Shown piece by piece: positions 1 to 8,151 of a stretch of 64,000 bases of DNA. The notes under the pieces are model-generated. The model did not search any database, was not told the origin of the DNA, and was given only the letters and a program-made list of their open reading frames with translations. A program made the position numbers and the translations under genes. Location: assembly GCA_003010405.1 (NCBI GenBank), contig PJLO01000012.1:1-64000 (forward strand), read 5' to 3'. Origin of the DNA: Acidobacteriota bacterium. Its GTDB lineage: Bacteria > Acidobacteriota > Terriglobia > Terriglobales > Acidobacteriaceae. How positions within the stretch are numbered: position 1 is the stretch's first letter; every line of letters starts with the position of its first letter.

Positions 1-233
1 CAGTAGAGTACCTCCCAACATTTTCCAGGCATATACCTTTTAAGGAACCGGTCTAAGGATCGTGGTCGTCTTTCCTTACGGCGACAAAAAATGCGCGGCA
101 GGCACACGCAATTCCTCCAGCCTGTCTCAGGCGCCCTCGCAGTGTGGCCACTCATGAAAGCGGGAGCCCGCTGCCTTCCGGGCCGAGATGAAAGCCTTGG
201 TTTTTCGGGCCTCGTGTACAATGCAGATCTGAA

Positions 234-923
234 TTAAAGTTTGCGCACTCCCGCTACTGCGTGCATCTCGTGCGACTTGCGATATTTCACCAATTCCGCA
301 ATGCTGATGATGACCATCGTATGTTTCTTGGCGAACTCGTCGATGTCAGCCCCCTTCGCCATCGTCCCGTTCGGATTGGTAAGTTCACACAGCACAGCAG
401 CGGGCTTCAGTCCAGCCATGCGCGCAAGGTCCACTGATCCTTCCGTGTGACCCTGCCGCGCCAGTACGCCGCCGGAAACTGCTCTCAGCGGGAAGACGTG
501 ACCCGGTCGGGCCAAGTCTGAAGGCTGCGCATTGTCGGCAATTGCGGCCCGAATGGTGGTCACCCTGTCTTGTGCAGAAACGCCGGTTGTAACTCCTTCA
601 CGGGCTTCGATTGTCACTGTAAATCCTGTCTGAAAACGGCTCTCATTGTTCAAAACCATCATCGGGAGCTCAAGCCGATCCACTGTTTCCTGCGTGAGGC
701 AAAGGCACACAATCCCACTGCATTCACGGATCAGCATAGCCATTGATTCAACGGAAACTTTCTCTGCTGCAACGATGAGGTCAGCTTCATTTTCGCGATC
801 GAAATCGTCTACGAGAATGACAGGGTGCCCTCGGCGCATGTCGTCCAAGGCCTTTTCAAGTCTCTCTTCGAAAGGAATTGCCGTCAGTTCGAGTGCGACG
901 GTACATGATGGGGAAAAAGTCAT
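234..923 (-). CDS. ribB: 3,4-dihydroxy-2-butanone 4-phosphate synthase
   Basis: Converts ribulose 5-phosphate to 3,4-dihydroxy-2-butanone 4-phosphate plus formate, the four-carbon arm of riboflavin synthesis. The protein is 229 residues and covers only the RibB domain, with no GTP cyclohydrolase II half. Visible motifs are [10 protein letters not shown] (metal and phosphate loop), [38 protein letters not shown] and LCELTN. The loop reads [10 protein letters not shown] where E. coli RibB has DDEDRENEGD. I chose the ATG at 921-923 because GAGGAG lies 7 nt upstream; a longer in-frame start at 1016 falls inside the riboswitch. Expression should be FMN-repressed through the upstream RFN element. 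Seen: the motifs and riboswitch; function follows from the family. Confidence 0.95.
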   Translation of the reverse strand: MTFSPSCTVALELTAIPFEERLEKALDDMRRGHPVILVDDFDRENEADLIVAAEKVSVESMAMLIRECSGIVCLCLTQETVDRLELPMMVLNNESRFQTGFTVTIEAREGVTTGVSAQDRVTTIRAAIADNAQPSDLARPGHVFPLRAVSGGVLARQGHTEGSVDLARMAGLKPAAVLCELTNPNGTMAKGADIDEFAKKHTMVIISIAELVKYRKSHEMHAVAGVRKL

Positions 924-1015
924 TTTGAAACGCTCCTCGTTTAATGACGAAAAACGTTTCAGGGCTAGATAAAGCACCAACACCACGGCGCAAGAGTTAC
1001 GCGCAGTCTGGCACA

Positions 1016-1136
1016 TCTTCTTTCATCCGGACTATACCGTCGGCTCTGGAATTTCACCAGTATCTGCTGACCCTGCACAGTGCAGGCGCTCGCGGGCTTT
1101 AACCGCCGGTGGGGAATTACACCCCGCCCTGAAGAC
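1016..1136 (-). promoter_or_regulatory. FMN riboswitch (RFN element) of ribB
   Basis: Read on the minus strand the segment contains the conserved RFN blocks in order: CTTCAGGGCGGGGTGTAAT, CCCACCGGCGGT, AAAGCCCGCGAGC, a variable hairpin (CCTGCACTGTGCAGG), GGTGAAATTCC, then GCCGACGGTATAGTCCGGATG. It sits about 90 nt upstream of the ribB ATG. FMN binding normally reduces expression of the downstream riboflavin gene. Whether control is by termination or translation is not clear from the sequence. Confidence 0.96.
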
Positions 1137-1157
1137 GCACGCCTAATTCACACTCTG

Positions 1158-1186
1158 ATTTTATGCCGAGGTTCGTTGCGGTGCAA
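1158..1186 (-). promoter_or_regulatory. Sigma-70-type promoter for the FMN riboswitch and ribB
   Basis: On the minus strand TTGCAC (1186-1181) and TAAAAT (1163-1158) are separated by exactly 17 bp. That places a start point near 1151, just ahead of the RFN element. Spacing and hexamers are close to the housekeeping consensus. Assignment is by pattern only. Confidence 0.6.
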
Positions 1187-1214
1187 CTGCTCAGTGCACG
1201 TCAGCTGTCGCACT

Positions 1215-2057
1215 TTAGTCGGCGGGTGCGGCCTGTTCGGCGCGAAGCGCGCGAACGGTAGCCCGCAGACGAAAAAGATGTTGAATGTAATCCAAGAAAA
1301 TCTTAGGTGAAGCTTTGCTTTCACCGCGTTGCCGCGAACGAAAAACGTAACCGACTTCGACAATGTTTTTCAGTCGCGTCCGAACCAGCAGCTCCACTAG
1401 AATCTTGTAGCCGCACGGAGCTAGAACCACATCCTGAATTGCCGCGCGCCTAACAACGAAGAATCCTGTCATTGGATCGGAAACCGAGCCCAGCACGCCG
1501 GGCAGCAATGCCTTGCCCAAGGCACGCGATCCCCTAGAAATCATTAATCGAAGCAAGCTCCAATCGCTGGTACCGCCGCCTTCGGCCTCGCGGCTTGCAA
1601 TCGCTATATCTGCGTTCTGTTGCTTTAGTGCTGAAATCAAGTTCGCAATGATTTCTGGAGGATGCTGCAAATCGGCGTCAATCACGCCGAGCAAGTCACC
1701 AGAAGCGACCTGCCAGCCGCGCACGACGGCCGTCGCTAGTCCGCGTTCAGCTGTCCGGCGAATCGCGATGATGTGGGAGTCCTCAGCCGCCAATTCCGCA
1801 GCAACCTGCCAAGTTCCATCCGGGCTGTTGTCATCCACTACGATGATTTCGTAAGAATCGCCTACCTCCGATGCGATTGCGGGCTTCAGCTGCGCGATCA
1901 ATTCCGCCAGATTGTGACTCTCGTTAAAAGTCGGTACAACAATCGAAAACGCACATTTCTCGCGAGCAGGGAGAGTATGTACAACGAGTTCACGTGAAGG
2001 GCTCGGAGCTGGCGATCTGGAAATCTTGCTTAACAATTCGGTTGGCATAACTTGCAT
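1215..2057 (-). CDS. Family 2 glycosyltransferase, dolichol-phosphate mannosyltransferase-like
   Basis: A GT-A fold glycosyltransferase of the DPM1 type, which moves a sugar from a nucleotide donor to a polyprenyl phosphate at the inner membrane face. Family signatures are FSIVVPTFNESHNL, EIIVVDDNSPDGT, the metal-binding DADLQHPPE, and SDPMTGFFVVRR followed by GYKILVELL. There is no C-terminal membrane domain, so it is the short soluble form. The start is uncertain: ATG at 2055-2057 (GAG about 10 nt upstream), ATG at 2048, or TTG at 2129, which adds about 24 residues. It is divergent from the Spy-like gene. The sugar and acceptor cannot be read from sequence. Confidence 0.85.
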   Translation of the reverse strand: MQVMPTELLSKISRSPAPSPSRELVVHTLPAREKCAFSIVVPTFNESHNLAELIAQLKPAIASEVGDSYEIIVVDDNSPDGTWQVAAELAAEDSHIIAIRRTAERGLATAVVRGWQVASGDLLGVIDADLQHPPEIIANLISALKQQNADIAIASREAEGGGTSDWSLLRLMISRGSRALGKALLPGVLGSVSDPMTGFFVVRRAAIQDVVLAPCGYKILVELLVRTRLKNIVEVGYVFRSRQRGESKASPKIFLDYIQHLFRLRATVRALRAEQAAPAD

Positions 2058-2268
2058 AACGAGTAATCTCAATTGCAGCACACGTAGGGCGTTGAGTCCA
2101 GGTGTGGCCACGGAAATCCGACTTTCCAATTATCCAATCTTGATCTTGAAAAGTCAGGAAAGAACTTTTGACGAAACTAGTGTAAGCTGCGAGGGTTTCA
2201 TCCCCAGTAGGAAGATGAGGTTCAAAGTACAATCCTCAACTTGATTAGCCAAATTGGAGACAATCACG

Positions 2269-2865
2269 ATGGGTAAAAATTGGATCAAAAACACGGTGCT
2301 TTTCCTGGGAATGACCATGGCCAGTGCTGCTCTGTTAGCACAGCAAGCAGCAACACCCGCGCCCAACACGGCAACGCCGAACGCTACGAGTTCATCAACT
2401 GCACTTGAGTTGACGGCGGAGCAGAAGAAGCAACTCAGGGATCTGCGCATGGCGGCGCGTGACCAGGCTGCAATCATTCGCAATGACCAAGCTCTAACTG
2501 CGGAACAAAAGCAGGCCAAGCTAAAGGAGTTGCGCACCAGCACGCGCGCCAAGATGAAAGCGGTGCTGACTCCCGAGCAACAGAAGGCATTCGCGGAACG
2601 TCGGGAGGCTGCAAAGGCGGATTTCAAAGCGAAGCTCGGCCTGACTCCCGAGCAGGAGAGCAAGATGAAGGCCCTCTTCAAATCCACTCGCGAACAGCGC
2701 CAAGCCGTGCTCACGAACTCTTCGCTGACTAACGAGCAGAAGCAGGCTGAACTCAGCAAAATTCGCGAACAACACAAGGCTCAGTTAGCGACGATTCTGA
2801 CTCCGGAACAACTGGCGAAGTTCCAGCAGATGCGCAAGGCGCACCGTCACGGTAAGCGGGGATAG
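2269..2865 (+). CDS. Secreted Spy/CpxP-like LTXXQ-motif protein
   Basis: A 198-residue exported helical protein. It has an N-terminal signal peptide ending near ALLAQQ, then a Pro/Thr/Ala linker, then helices carrying repeated LTPEQ or LTAEQ motifs (LTAEQKK, LTAEQKQ, LTPEQQK, LTPEQES, LTNEQKQ, LTPEQLA). These resemble periplasmic Spy/CpxP chaperones, but the motif also occurs in unrelated acidobacterial stress proteins. The ATG at 2269 has GGAGA 8 nt upstream; an in-frame TTG at 2254 overlaps that site. A strong terminator follows. A periplasmic chaperone or stress role is inference. Confidence 0.82.
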   Translation: MGKNWIKNTVLFLGMTMASAALLAQQAATPAPNTATPNATSSSTALELTAEQKKQLRDLRMAARDQAAIIRNDQALTAEQKQAKLKELRTSTRAKMKAVLTPEQQKAFAERREAAKADFKAKLGLTPEQESKMKALFKSTREQRQAVLTNSSLTNEQKQAELSKIREQHKAQLATILTPEQLAKFQQMRKAHRHGKRG

Positions 2866-2905
2866 TAAAGGAACACTAACGATGTTGCGCTTCCAAAAGG
2901 AAGCA

Positions 2906-2940
2906 AGGCCGCCCGAGGTTTGGGCGGCCTGTTCTTGTTC
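2906..2940 (+). terminator. Rho-independent terminator after the Spy-like gene
   Basis: GGCCGCCC (2907-2914) and GGGCGGCC (2922-2929) form an 8-bp GC stem with a 7-nt loop, followed by a T-rich tail TGTTCTTGTT. It lies between convergent genes. Confidence 0.85.
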
Positions 2941-2951
2941 GTTGAACGACA

Positions 2952-4169
2952 TTAAAAGACCGAGCACACAATACATTTCAAATAGTACGTTTCAGGAACG
3001 TTCATAAGTACCGGATGATCTACCGACTGCATTCGTTTTTCGATAACGTGGAGATTACGGCGTGTGTCGAGCGCTGCACTGGATAGCATTGCCAGAAAGT
3101 CCTGTTCACTGACGTGAAATGAGCAGGAGCAGGTCACAAGCACTCCGCCATTGCGTACCATCTTTAGCGCGCGTAGGTTGAGTTCCTTGTAGCCGCGCAG
3201 AGCATCTTCGACACTCCTCTTTGATTTGGCAAATGCTGGCGGGTCGAGCACGATGGTTTCAAAACGCCGGTCGGCGTCCGCATACTGCCGCATTAACTCG
3301 AAGGCGTCAGCCTCTATAAACTCGATGGGCTTTTGCTCATTCAACGCGAGGTTTTGCTCGGCCACTGCGAGTGCCTCGGAGGAGATGTCGACCGCTGTAA
3401 CCTGCTCGCAGACGCGGTTCAGATGCAGTGAGAACCCGCCCTGATAAGTACAGATTTCCAGCGCCCTGCCTCGGGCATACCGCTCCGCAGCCGCATAATT
3501 TTCGCGCTGGTCGAGGAAGGCTCCTGTCTTTTGTCCGGCGTTGCCGTCGTAATGAAATGCCAGCCCGTTCATATGGAAGATGGTTGCAGTTTTCGGCTTC
3601 TTCAGCCGCGAATATGCCGCCTGATCGTCGCGTGCGTCCAACCCTTCGAGTTCCCGAATGCGCGGGTCCACTCTTTCCAGGATCGTTTCGGGTTTGAACG
3701 CGGCTCTCAGCTCTTGGATCAGGATCTCGCGCGCGAACGGGGTATCCATTGCCTGGGTCAGCACTTGAAAGCTGATTACGTCGTTATACTTGTCCACAAT
3801 CAGGCCGGGGACAATGTCGGCCTCGCTAAAAATCACGCGGAACGCATCCGAGTCGCGCACGACTTGCTGGCGATAGGCAATCGCCTGGCGAATACGGTAG
3901 CGGAGCAGTTCGGGATACTTTTCTGGTTCGACCGGATTCGGGGCAATCATTCGCAGCGCAATTTGCGAGCTGGAGCTGTACAGCGCGGAGCCGCAAGGTT
4001 TGCCGCGCTGGTCCTCCACGCGAACCAGCCCGCCGGGGGTGGCCTGATCGACCCGCTCAATGTCGGATTTGAAAATCCAGGGATGGCCACCGCGCAGGCG
4101 TGCCACCGCGTGCGCGTTCACAACTACGCGCGCAACCGCAGCCGATGATGTTTTCTTCTTAGCTTTCAT
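2952..4169 (-). CDS. rlmI: Class I rRNA large-subunit methyltransferase, RlmI-like (PUA plus Rossmann)
   Basis: A 405-residue SAM-dependent methyltransferase of the RlmI/YccW family, which makes 5-methylcytosine in 23S rRNA. The N-terminus (about 12-90) is a PUA-type domain (RLRGGHPWIFKSDIE). The central EEHD-like part contains GLIVDKYND. The Rossmann part shows FLDQREN, TYQGGFSLH (SAM loop), VTAVDIS, VLDPPAFAKSK and the TCSCSF motif carrying the catalytic cysteine. The ATG at 4167-4169 is the natural start. The neighbouring minus-strand gene at 4197 is only 27 nt upstream, so the two are probably co-transcribed. Family assignment is firm; the exact target base is by analogy. Confidence 0.9.
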   Translation of the reverse strand: MKAKKKTSSAAVARVVVNAHAVARLRGGHPWIFKSDIERVDQATPGGLVRVEDQRGKPCGSALYSSSSQIALRMIAPNPVEPEKYPELLRYRIRQAIAYRQQVVRDSDAFRVIFSEADIVPGLIVDKYNDVISFQVLTQAMDTPFAREILIQELRAAFKPETILERVDPRIRELEGLDARDDQAAYSRLKKPKTATIFHMNGLAFHYDGNAGQKTGAFLDQRENYAAAERYARGRALEICTYQGGFSLHLNRVCEQVTAVDISSEALAVAEQNLALNEQKPIEFIEADAFELMRQYADADRRFETIVLDPPAFAKSKRSVEDALRGYKELNLRALKMVRNGGVLVTCSCSFHVSEQDFLAMLSSAALDTRRNLHVIEKRMQSVDHPVLMNVPETYYLKCIVCSVF

Positions 4170-4196
4170 GCGGAGAAGTAGATCAAGTAGCCGTTC

Positions 4197-5228
4197 TTAC
4201 GCTTCGGGAAGCTGATGCCGGAGGTCTTCGAGTACCTCGGGCGGCAACTGGTCTTTGTATTTGTCATCGAGGTTCGCCTCGTCCACGAACAAGTTGCGAG
4301 CTTCACGCATCTCTTCGGCAAAGATGCTTTGACAGATTGCGTTCTTTTCGACGCGGCGCACTAGGGCCTCGCCCGTGATGGCATCATAGGCCTTCATAGT
4401 TGCGTTGCCTTTGTGGTTGATAAAGACCACAAAAGCGCCTTTTGAGCCCATCGAGGGAACAAACATCCATTCTCGTTCGGCTTGCTGCGCAACGCCCGTA
4501 GTATTGGCGGCAACGGTCTTTACGTTGTGCTCTGGCAAGTAGTAAAGCATGCGTCCGCACGAGTCGCAGTTCACTACCTCCCCGGCTCGGACGTTCGATA
4601 CAACCTGCGGACGTAGCATGAACTGGCAGGCCATGCAGCGATGTTCCATCACCTCGGCCATGGCAAAGCCGCGAGATTTCAGAATGCGGTCATACGTCAG
4701 GAGCAGAGTCTCATCAACGTCCTGGCGTAGTGTCGCTCTTCTTGCCTCGGCTTCGGCAACTGCAGCCCGGTCCGCATCTCCGGCCTTCTCAACCGCAGCC
4801 TTTTGGCGTTCCACTTCAGCAGATTCGATCTTGAGCGCCGCTTCGGCAGCAGCAAGTTGCGAGTGCAATGAATCGGCATTCAGCATGACTTCGAGAACTT
4901 TTTCTTCGTAGTTGCCGATCTCGCTTTCAGCATGCGCAATTTCGGAGAGCAGCGCCTTGTACTGTTCGTTGTTCTTTATGCTCGACGACTGGCCGCGGAA
5001 CTTATAGACCTTCTCGTTCAGGGCTTGGATTTCCCGCTCATACTCCCGTTTATCCGCCTCTCCTGCCTTGATAGCGGCGCGGACGTCATCCACGCGCTTG
5101 CGGACGGTAGCTAGCTGGGCATCAATGCGCTCAATGGTTTTCGGTATGGCCGCGAGTTGCGCTTTGAGGCGCACGAGTTCGAGGTCAATCGCCTGCAGTT
5201 CGACGAGCTTTTCAAGATCGGTCGGCAT
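4197..5228 (-). CDS. CdsZ-like coiled-coil protein with C4 zinc ribbon and extra C-terminal domain
   Basis: 343 residues. Residues 1-175 are a long antiparallel coiled coil (heptads rich in E, K, R and A). A C4 zinc ribbon follows with C198, C201, C221 and C224 (CMAC and CDSC). This is the layout of the CdsZ/HP0958 family (DUF164), proposed to contact RNA or stalled ribosomes; those proteins are about 240 residues. The remaining 110 or so residues here (from about 240) are an additional region containing VPSMGSKGAFVVFINHKGN and an acidic C-terminus that I do not recognise. The ATG at 5226-5228 starts the coiled coil directly. Probably transcribed with the downstream rlmI. Confidence 0.85.
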   Translation of the reverse strand: MPTDLEKLVELQAIDLELVRLKAQLAAIPKTIERIDAQLATVRKRVDDVRAAIKAGEADKREYEREIQALNEKVYKFRGQSSSIKNNEQYKALLSEIAHAESEIGNYEEKVLEVMLNADSLHSQLAAAEAALKIESAEVERQKAAVEKAGDADRAAVAEAEARRATLRQDVDETLLLTYDRILKSRGFAMAEVMEHRCMACQFMLRPQVVSNVRAGEVVNCDSCGRMLYYLPEHNVKTVAANTTGVAQQAEREWMFVPSMGSKGAFVVFINHKGNATMKAYDAITGEALVRRVEKNAICQSIFAEEMREARNLFVDEANLDDKYKDQLPPEVLEDLRHQLPEA

Positions 5229-5352
5229 GAATTCCTGGGAAGCCCAATATTTTGTTGAATTTTAGCACGTTGACGAGATCAAGGTTGTTTGCCGGTGTCT
5301 TTAGGAGGTTCGTCGTATGGAATGAAAGCTGCTGTCTGACTAGATTCAGATC

Positions 5353-5583
5353 ATGGTCATGGAGTTTGCGCGCGTTGCGGTTGGTCTGGCGATTGCGCTT
5401 TTTCATGTTCCTTTGGCAGATTTTCTTTGCGAGCAGGATCATGCACTCAGCGCTGCGTTCCGTCGACGCGGTCTTTCCATTCCAGGCGCCCTTCCGAAAC
5501 AAGCGGCTCGAAACCTGTTTTTTCTTTTCGGCATTTCCATTGCCCTCTTCAGCCTAGCTCGCATCTGGTTAGAAACTAAGTAA
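5353..5583 (+). CDS. Small membrane protein, function unknown
   Basis: A 76-residue ORF with two hydrophobic stretches (about residues 5-24 and 52-71) around a charged loop (EQDHALSAAFRRRGLSIPGA), giving a two-helix hairpin protein. Charge placement looks protein-like rather than random, and the ORF lies alone in the gap between two genes. The start is weakly supported: no good ribosome site lies before the ATG at 5353. An AGGAGG at 5303-5308 precedes an ATG that meets a stop after one further codon. I do not recognise a named family. Confidence 0.5.
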   Translation: MVMEFARVAVGLAIALFHVPLADFLCEQDHALSAAFRRRGLSIPGALPKQAARNLFFLFGISIALFSLARIWLETK

Positions 5584-5835
5584 ATATTGTCCTGTTTCGT
5601 TGGGGCCGGCCCATGCTCCCGTATTTGACGTGATCGCAGACACGCCTTGCACACCGTCGCCTTAGGCTGAGGTCTACGGTGCGAACTCGCACAGCAGAGA
5701 TCGTCAATCCTACTCTCACCGCAGAAAGTAAAGCACGACGCTGCCACTCTTCCTCCGGAGCAACTCGGTATCAAAGTCAAAACTCAAAGTCGTAGCAGGT
5801 TCTAGAGTGCCTGAGGTTCGGATGGAGGAGTTCCT

Positions 5836-8082
5836 GTGCCAAGCAGTCGATGGCTCGTGGGGATTTGCGCAGTGTTGACCGTGACTGCGCTGGCGCACCA
5901 AGCGCCGACAAACATGCAGTACACCGTGGAGGCAATTTATGGTCCCTCCGCTTCGAGCGACCGCCAGCCGGCTGACATGCAGTGGAGTCCTGACGGAACC
6001 AAGCTTACTTATATCCAGCGCGGGGCCAAGGAGGAGTCGCTCCATTCCTTCGATCCCATCACTGGTAAAAGCACGCTTTTGATCTCAGGGGAAAAACTCG
6101 CGGTCCTCACGCCCTCCATCAATCACCTGAAAGATGAGCGCCAGCGCGAAAACCGCGTCCGCTTCGGTGTCGCTGATTACCAGTGGGCACCCGATTCCAA
6201 AAGTCTTCTTTTCGATGCGCTGGGAAAGCTATGGATCTTCAATTTGGCAGAGTCCAAAGCACGTCAACTCACCGATTCGAATGAACCTTCCAGCGATCCT
6301 AAGTTTTCCCCCGACGGAAAATTTGTGAGTTATATTCGCGCCCATAACCTTTATGTTCGCCCGGTTAAGGGAGGGGATGAAATTGCGCTCACTAAAGGAA
6401 CTGACGAAAACCTGCTCAACGGCGAGGTGGATTGGCTTTACTCGGAAGAGTTGGGCGTCCGTTCGAATTATTTCTGGTCGCCCGATGCCAACCAGATTCT
6501 TTTTCTTCAGATGAATGAAGCGTCTGTGCCACAGTATCCTATCGTCAACTGGATGCCCACACATCCTGAGGTCGATCTGGAGCGCTATCCGAAAGCGGGC
6601 GACCCGAATCCTACTGTGAAACTGATGCTGCTGACCGGCTTGGACAGTCCAGCGCATCAAATCGACCTCGGAGTGAAAGGCGAGTTTTACATTCCCCGCT
6701 TTGGCTGGGCGCGCCCTGGTCTCGCCTGGGCGGTGGTACTTAACCGTCGCCAGAATCAAGAAGACTTGTACTTCATCGATACACACACTGGAAAATCACA
6801 CCGCATACTGCGGGAAACCGACCCCAACTACATCGAACTGCATGATCCAATGGAATGCTCTGGGCGTCGGAACTTAACTTTTCTCGAACACAGCAGCAAG
6901 TTCCTGTGGCTGAGCTGGCGAGATGGATTTACACATGTCTATCTTTACAGCTTCAACGAAGACAAGCCGCTGATGAGCAGCGCGAGGTTGGAACAGCAAC
7001 TCGAAAGAGGCAACTACGAAGTCAGCAATGTGATCGGAGTAGATGAAGCCCTTGGCGTCTTATACATCGAAGCGAACAAAGGCGATGATCGCCAGGAGCA
7101 AATCTTCTCCGTGCCGCTGACGGGTGGCGAGGCTATGCCCGTTACCCAGCGCCCGGGCGTGCACACTGTTTTAATGAGCGCAGACGCTAAGTATTTTGTG
7201 GATACCTATAGCTCGCTGCGCGAGCCTGCGAAGGTCGAGGTTTGCGCCGTAGGTGGTCCTTGCGACGAGCTTTGGGTGTCGCACAGGTGGGATGGTTATG
7301 AGACGATCACGCCGCGTTTTGTGGATTTTCGCGCCCGGGACGGGCAACTGCTGCATGGTGTGATTCTGCTGCCCCCAGCGGGAGCTAAAACCGAGATTAA
7401 CGGCAAAGTTCCGTTGATACTCAACCCATACGGCGGCCCTTGCGGGCAGACTGTGCGTGACGCGGCAAGAACCATTGATCCCTTCGATCAGGTGCTCGCG
7501 AACAATGGTTTTGCCGTGCTGAAGGTGGACAATCGCGGGACAGGAAATCGCGGACGTAAGTTTGCCATGGCAACTTTCCGTCGCCTGTATGAGCCTGAAC
7601 TGAGCGACAATTTTGCCGCGTTGGATCAGGCACTGGATAAGTTTCCGCAGCTGGACAGCACCCGCGTGGGCTGGTGGGGTTGGAGCTATGGCGCGTCCCT
7701 GACCATCTATGCCATGACTCATTCCGAACGTTTCAAAGCTGGAATCAGCGTTTCGCCCGTTACCGACTGGCACGATTATGACAGTGCCTACACTGAACGC
7801 TACATGGGCCTGCCGACAGAGGAGCGCGACCGATACCACAAAAGCAACCTTGTGAACTCGGCGGCAAAGCTGAAAGGCCGTCTGCTGCTGGTTCACGGCA
7901 CCAGCGACGATAACGTGCACATGCAGAACTCTATCCAGCTTGCCGACGAATTGATTAACTCAGGACTCGCATTTGACTTACTGCTCTATCCCGGCAAAAC
8001 TCACGGCATTGCAGGCGCGCGGGCGCGTATGCATCTCTTTAACCGGATGCTCTGGCATTGGGAGCAGTATCTGGCAAAGTAG
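5836..8082 (+). CDS. Secreted dipeptidyl peptidase IV family serine peptidase (S9B)
   Basis: A 748-residue exported prolyl dipeptidyl peptidase that should remove X-Pro dipeptides from oligopeptides in the periplasm or outside the cell. An N-terminal signal segment (about 1-20) precedes an eight-bladed propeller with DPP-IV-like MQWSPDGTKL and the substrate-binding Glu pair region YSEELGVRSNYFWSPD. The alpha/beta hydrolase domain has S617 in GWSYGA, D691 in TSDDNVH and H723 in KTHGI, a complete catalytic triad. It starts with GTG at 5836, five bases after GGAGGAG. Length and motifs match the family throughout. Confidence 0.93.
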   Translation: MPSSRWLVGICAVLTVTALAHQAPTNMQYTVEAIYGPSASSDRQPADMQWSPDGTKLTYIQRGAKEESLHSFDPITGKSTLLISGEKLAVLTPSINHLKDERQRENRVRFGVADYQWAPDSKSLLFDALGKLWIFNLAESKARQLTDSNEPSSDPKFSPDGKFVSYIRAHNLYVRPVKGGDEIALTKGTDENLLNGEVDWLYSEELGVRSNYFWSPDANQILFLQMNEASVPQYPIVNWMPTHPEVDLERYPKAGDPNPTVKLMLLTGLDSPAHQIDLGVKGEFYIPRFGWARPGLAWAVVLNRRQNQEDLYFIDTHTGKSHRILRETDPNYIELHDPMECSGRRNLTFLEHSSKFLWLSWRDGFTHVYLYSFNEDKPLMSSARLEQQLERGNYEVSNVIGVDEALGVLYIEANKGDDRQEQIFSVPLTGGEAMPVTQRPGVHTVLMSADAKYFVDTYSSLREPAKVEVCAVGGPCDELWVSHRWDGYETITPRFVDFRARDGQLLHGVILLPPAGAKTEINGKVPLILNPYGGPCGQTVRDAARTIDPFDQVLANNGFAVLKVDNRGTGNRGRKFAMATFRRLYEPELSDNFAALDQALDKFPQLDSTRVGWWGWSYGASLTIYAMTHSERFKAGISVSPVTDWHDYDSAYTERYMGLPTEERDRYHKSNLVNSAAKLKGRLLLVHGTSDDNVHMQNSIQLADELINSGLAFDLLLYPGKTHGIAGARARMHLFNRMLWHWEQYLAK

Positions 8083-8102
8083 TCCGGGGAGCTCAGCCCA
8101 GA

Positions 8103-8141
8103 CAACAAATGGGAGCCGCTGCGCGCGGCTCCCATTTGTTT
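8103..8141. terminator. Bidirectional terminator between the DPP-IV gene and tex
   Basis: A 14-bp perfect stem (8105-8118 with 8126-8139, core AAATGGGAGCCG) lies between convergent genes. A-rich and T-rich flanks serve both strands. Confidence 0.85.
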
Positions 8142-8151
8142 CGATCGACTC

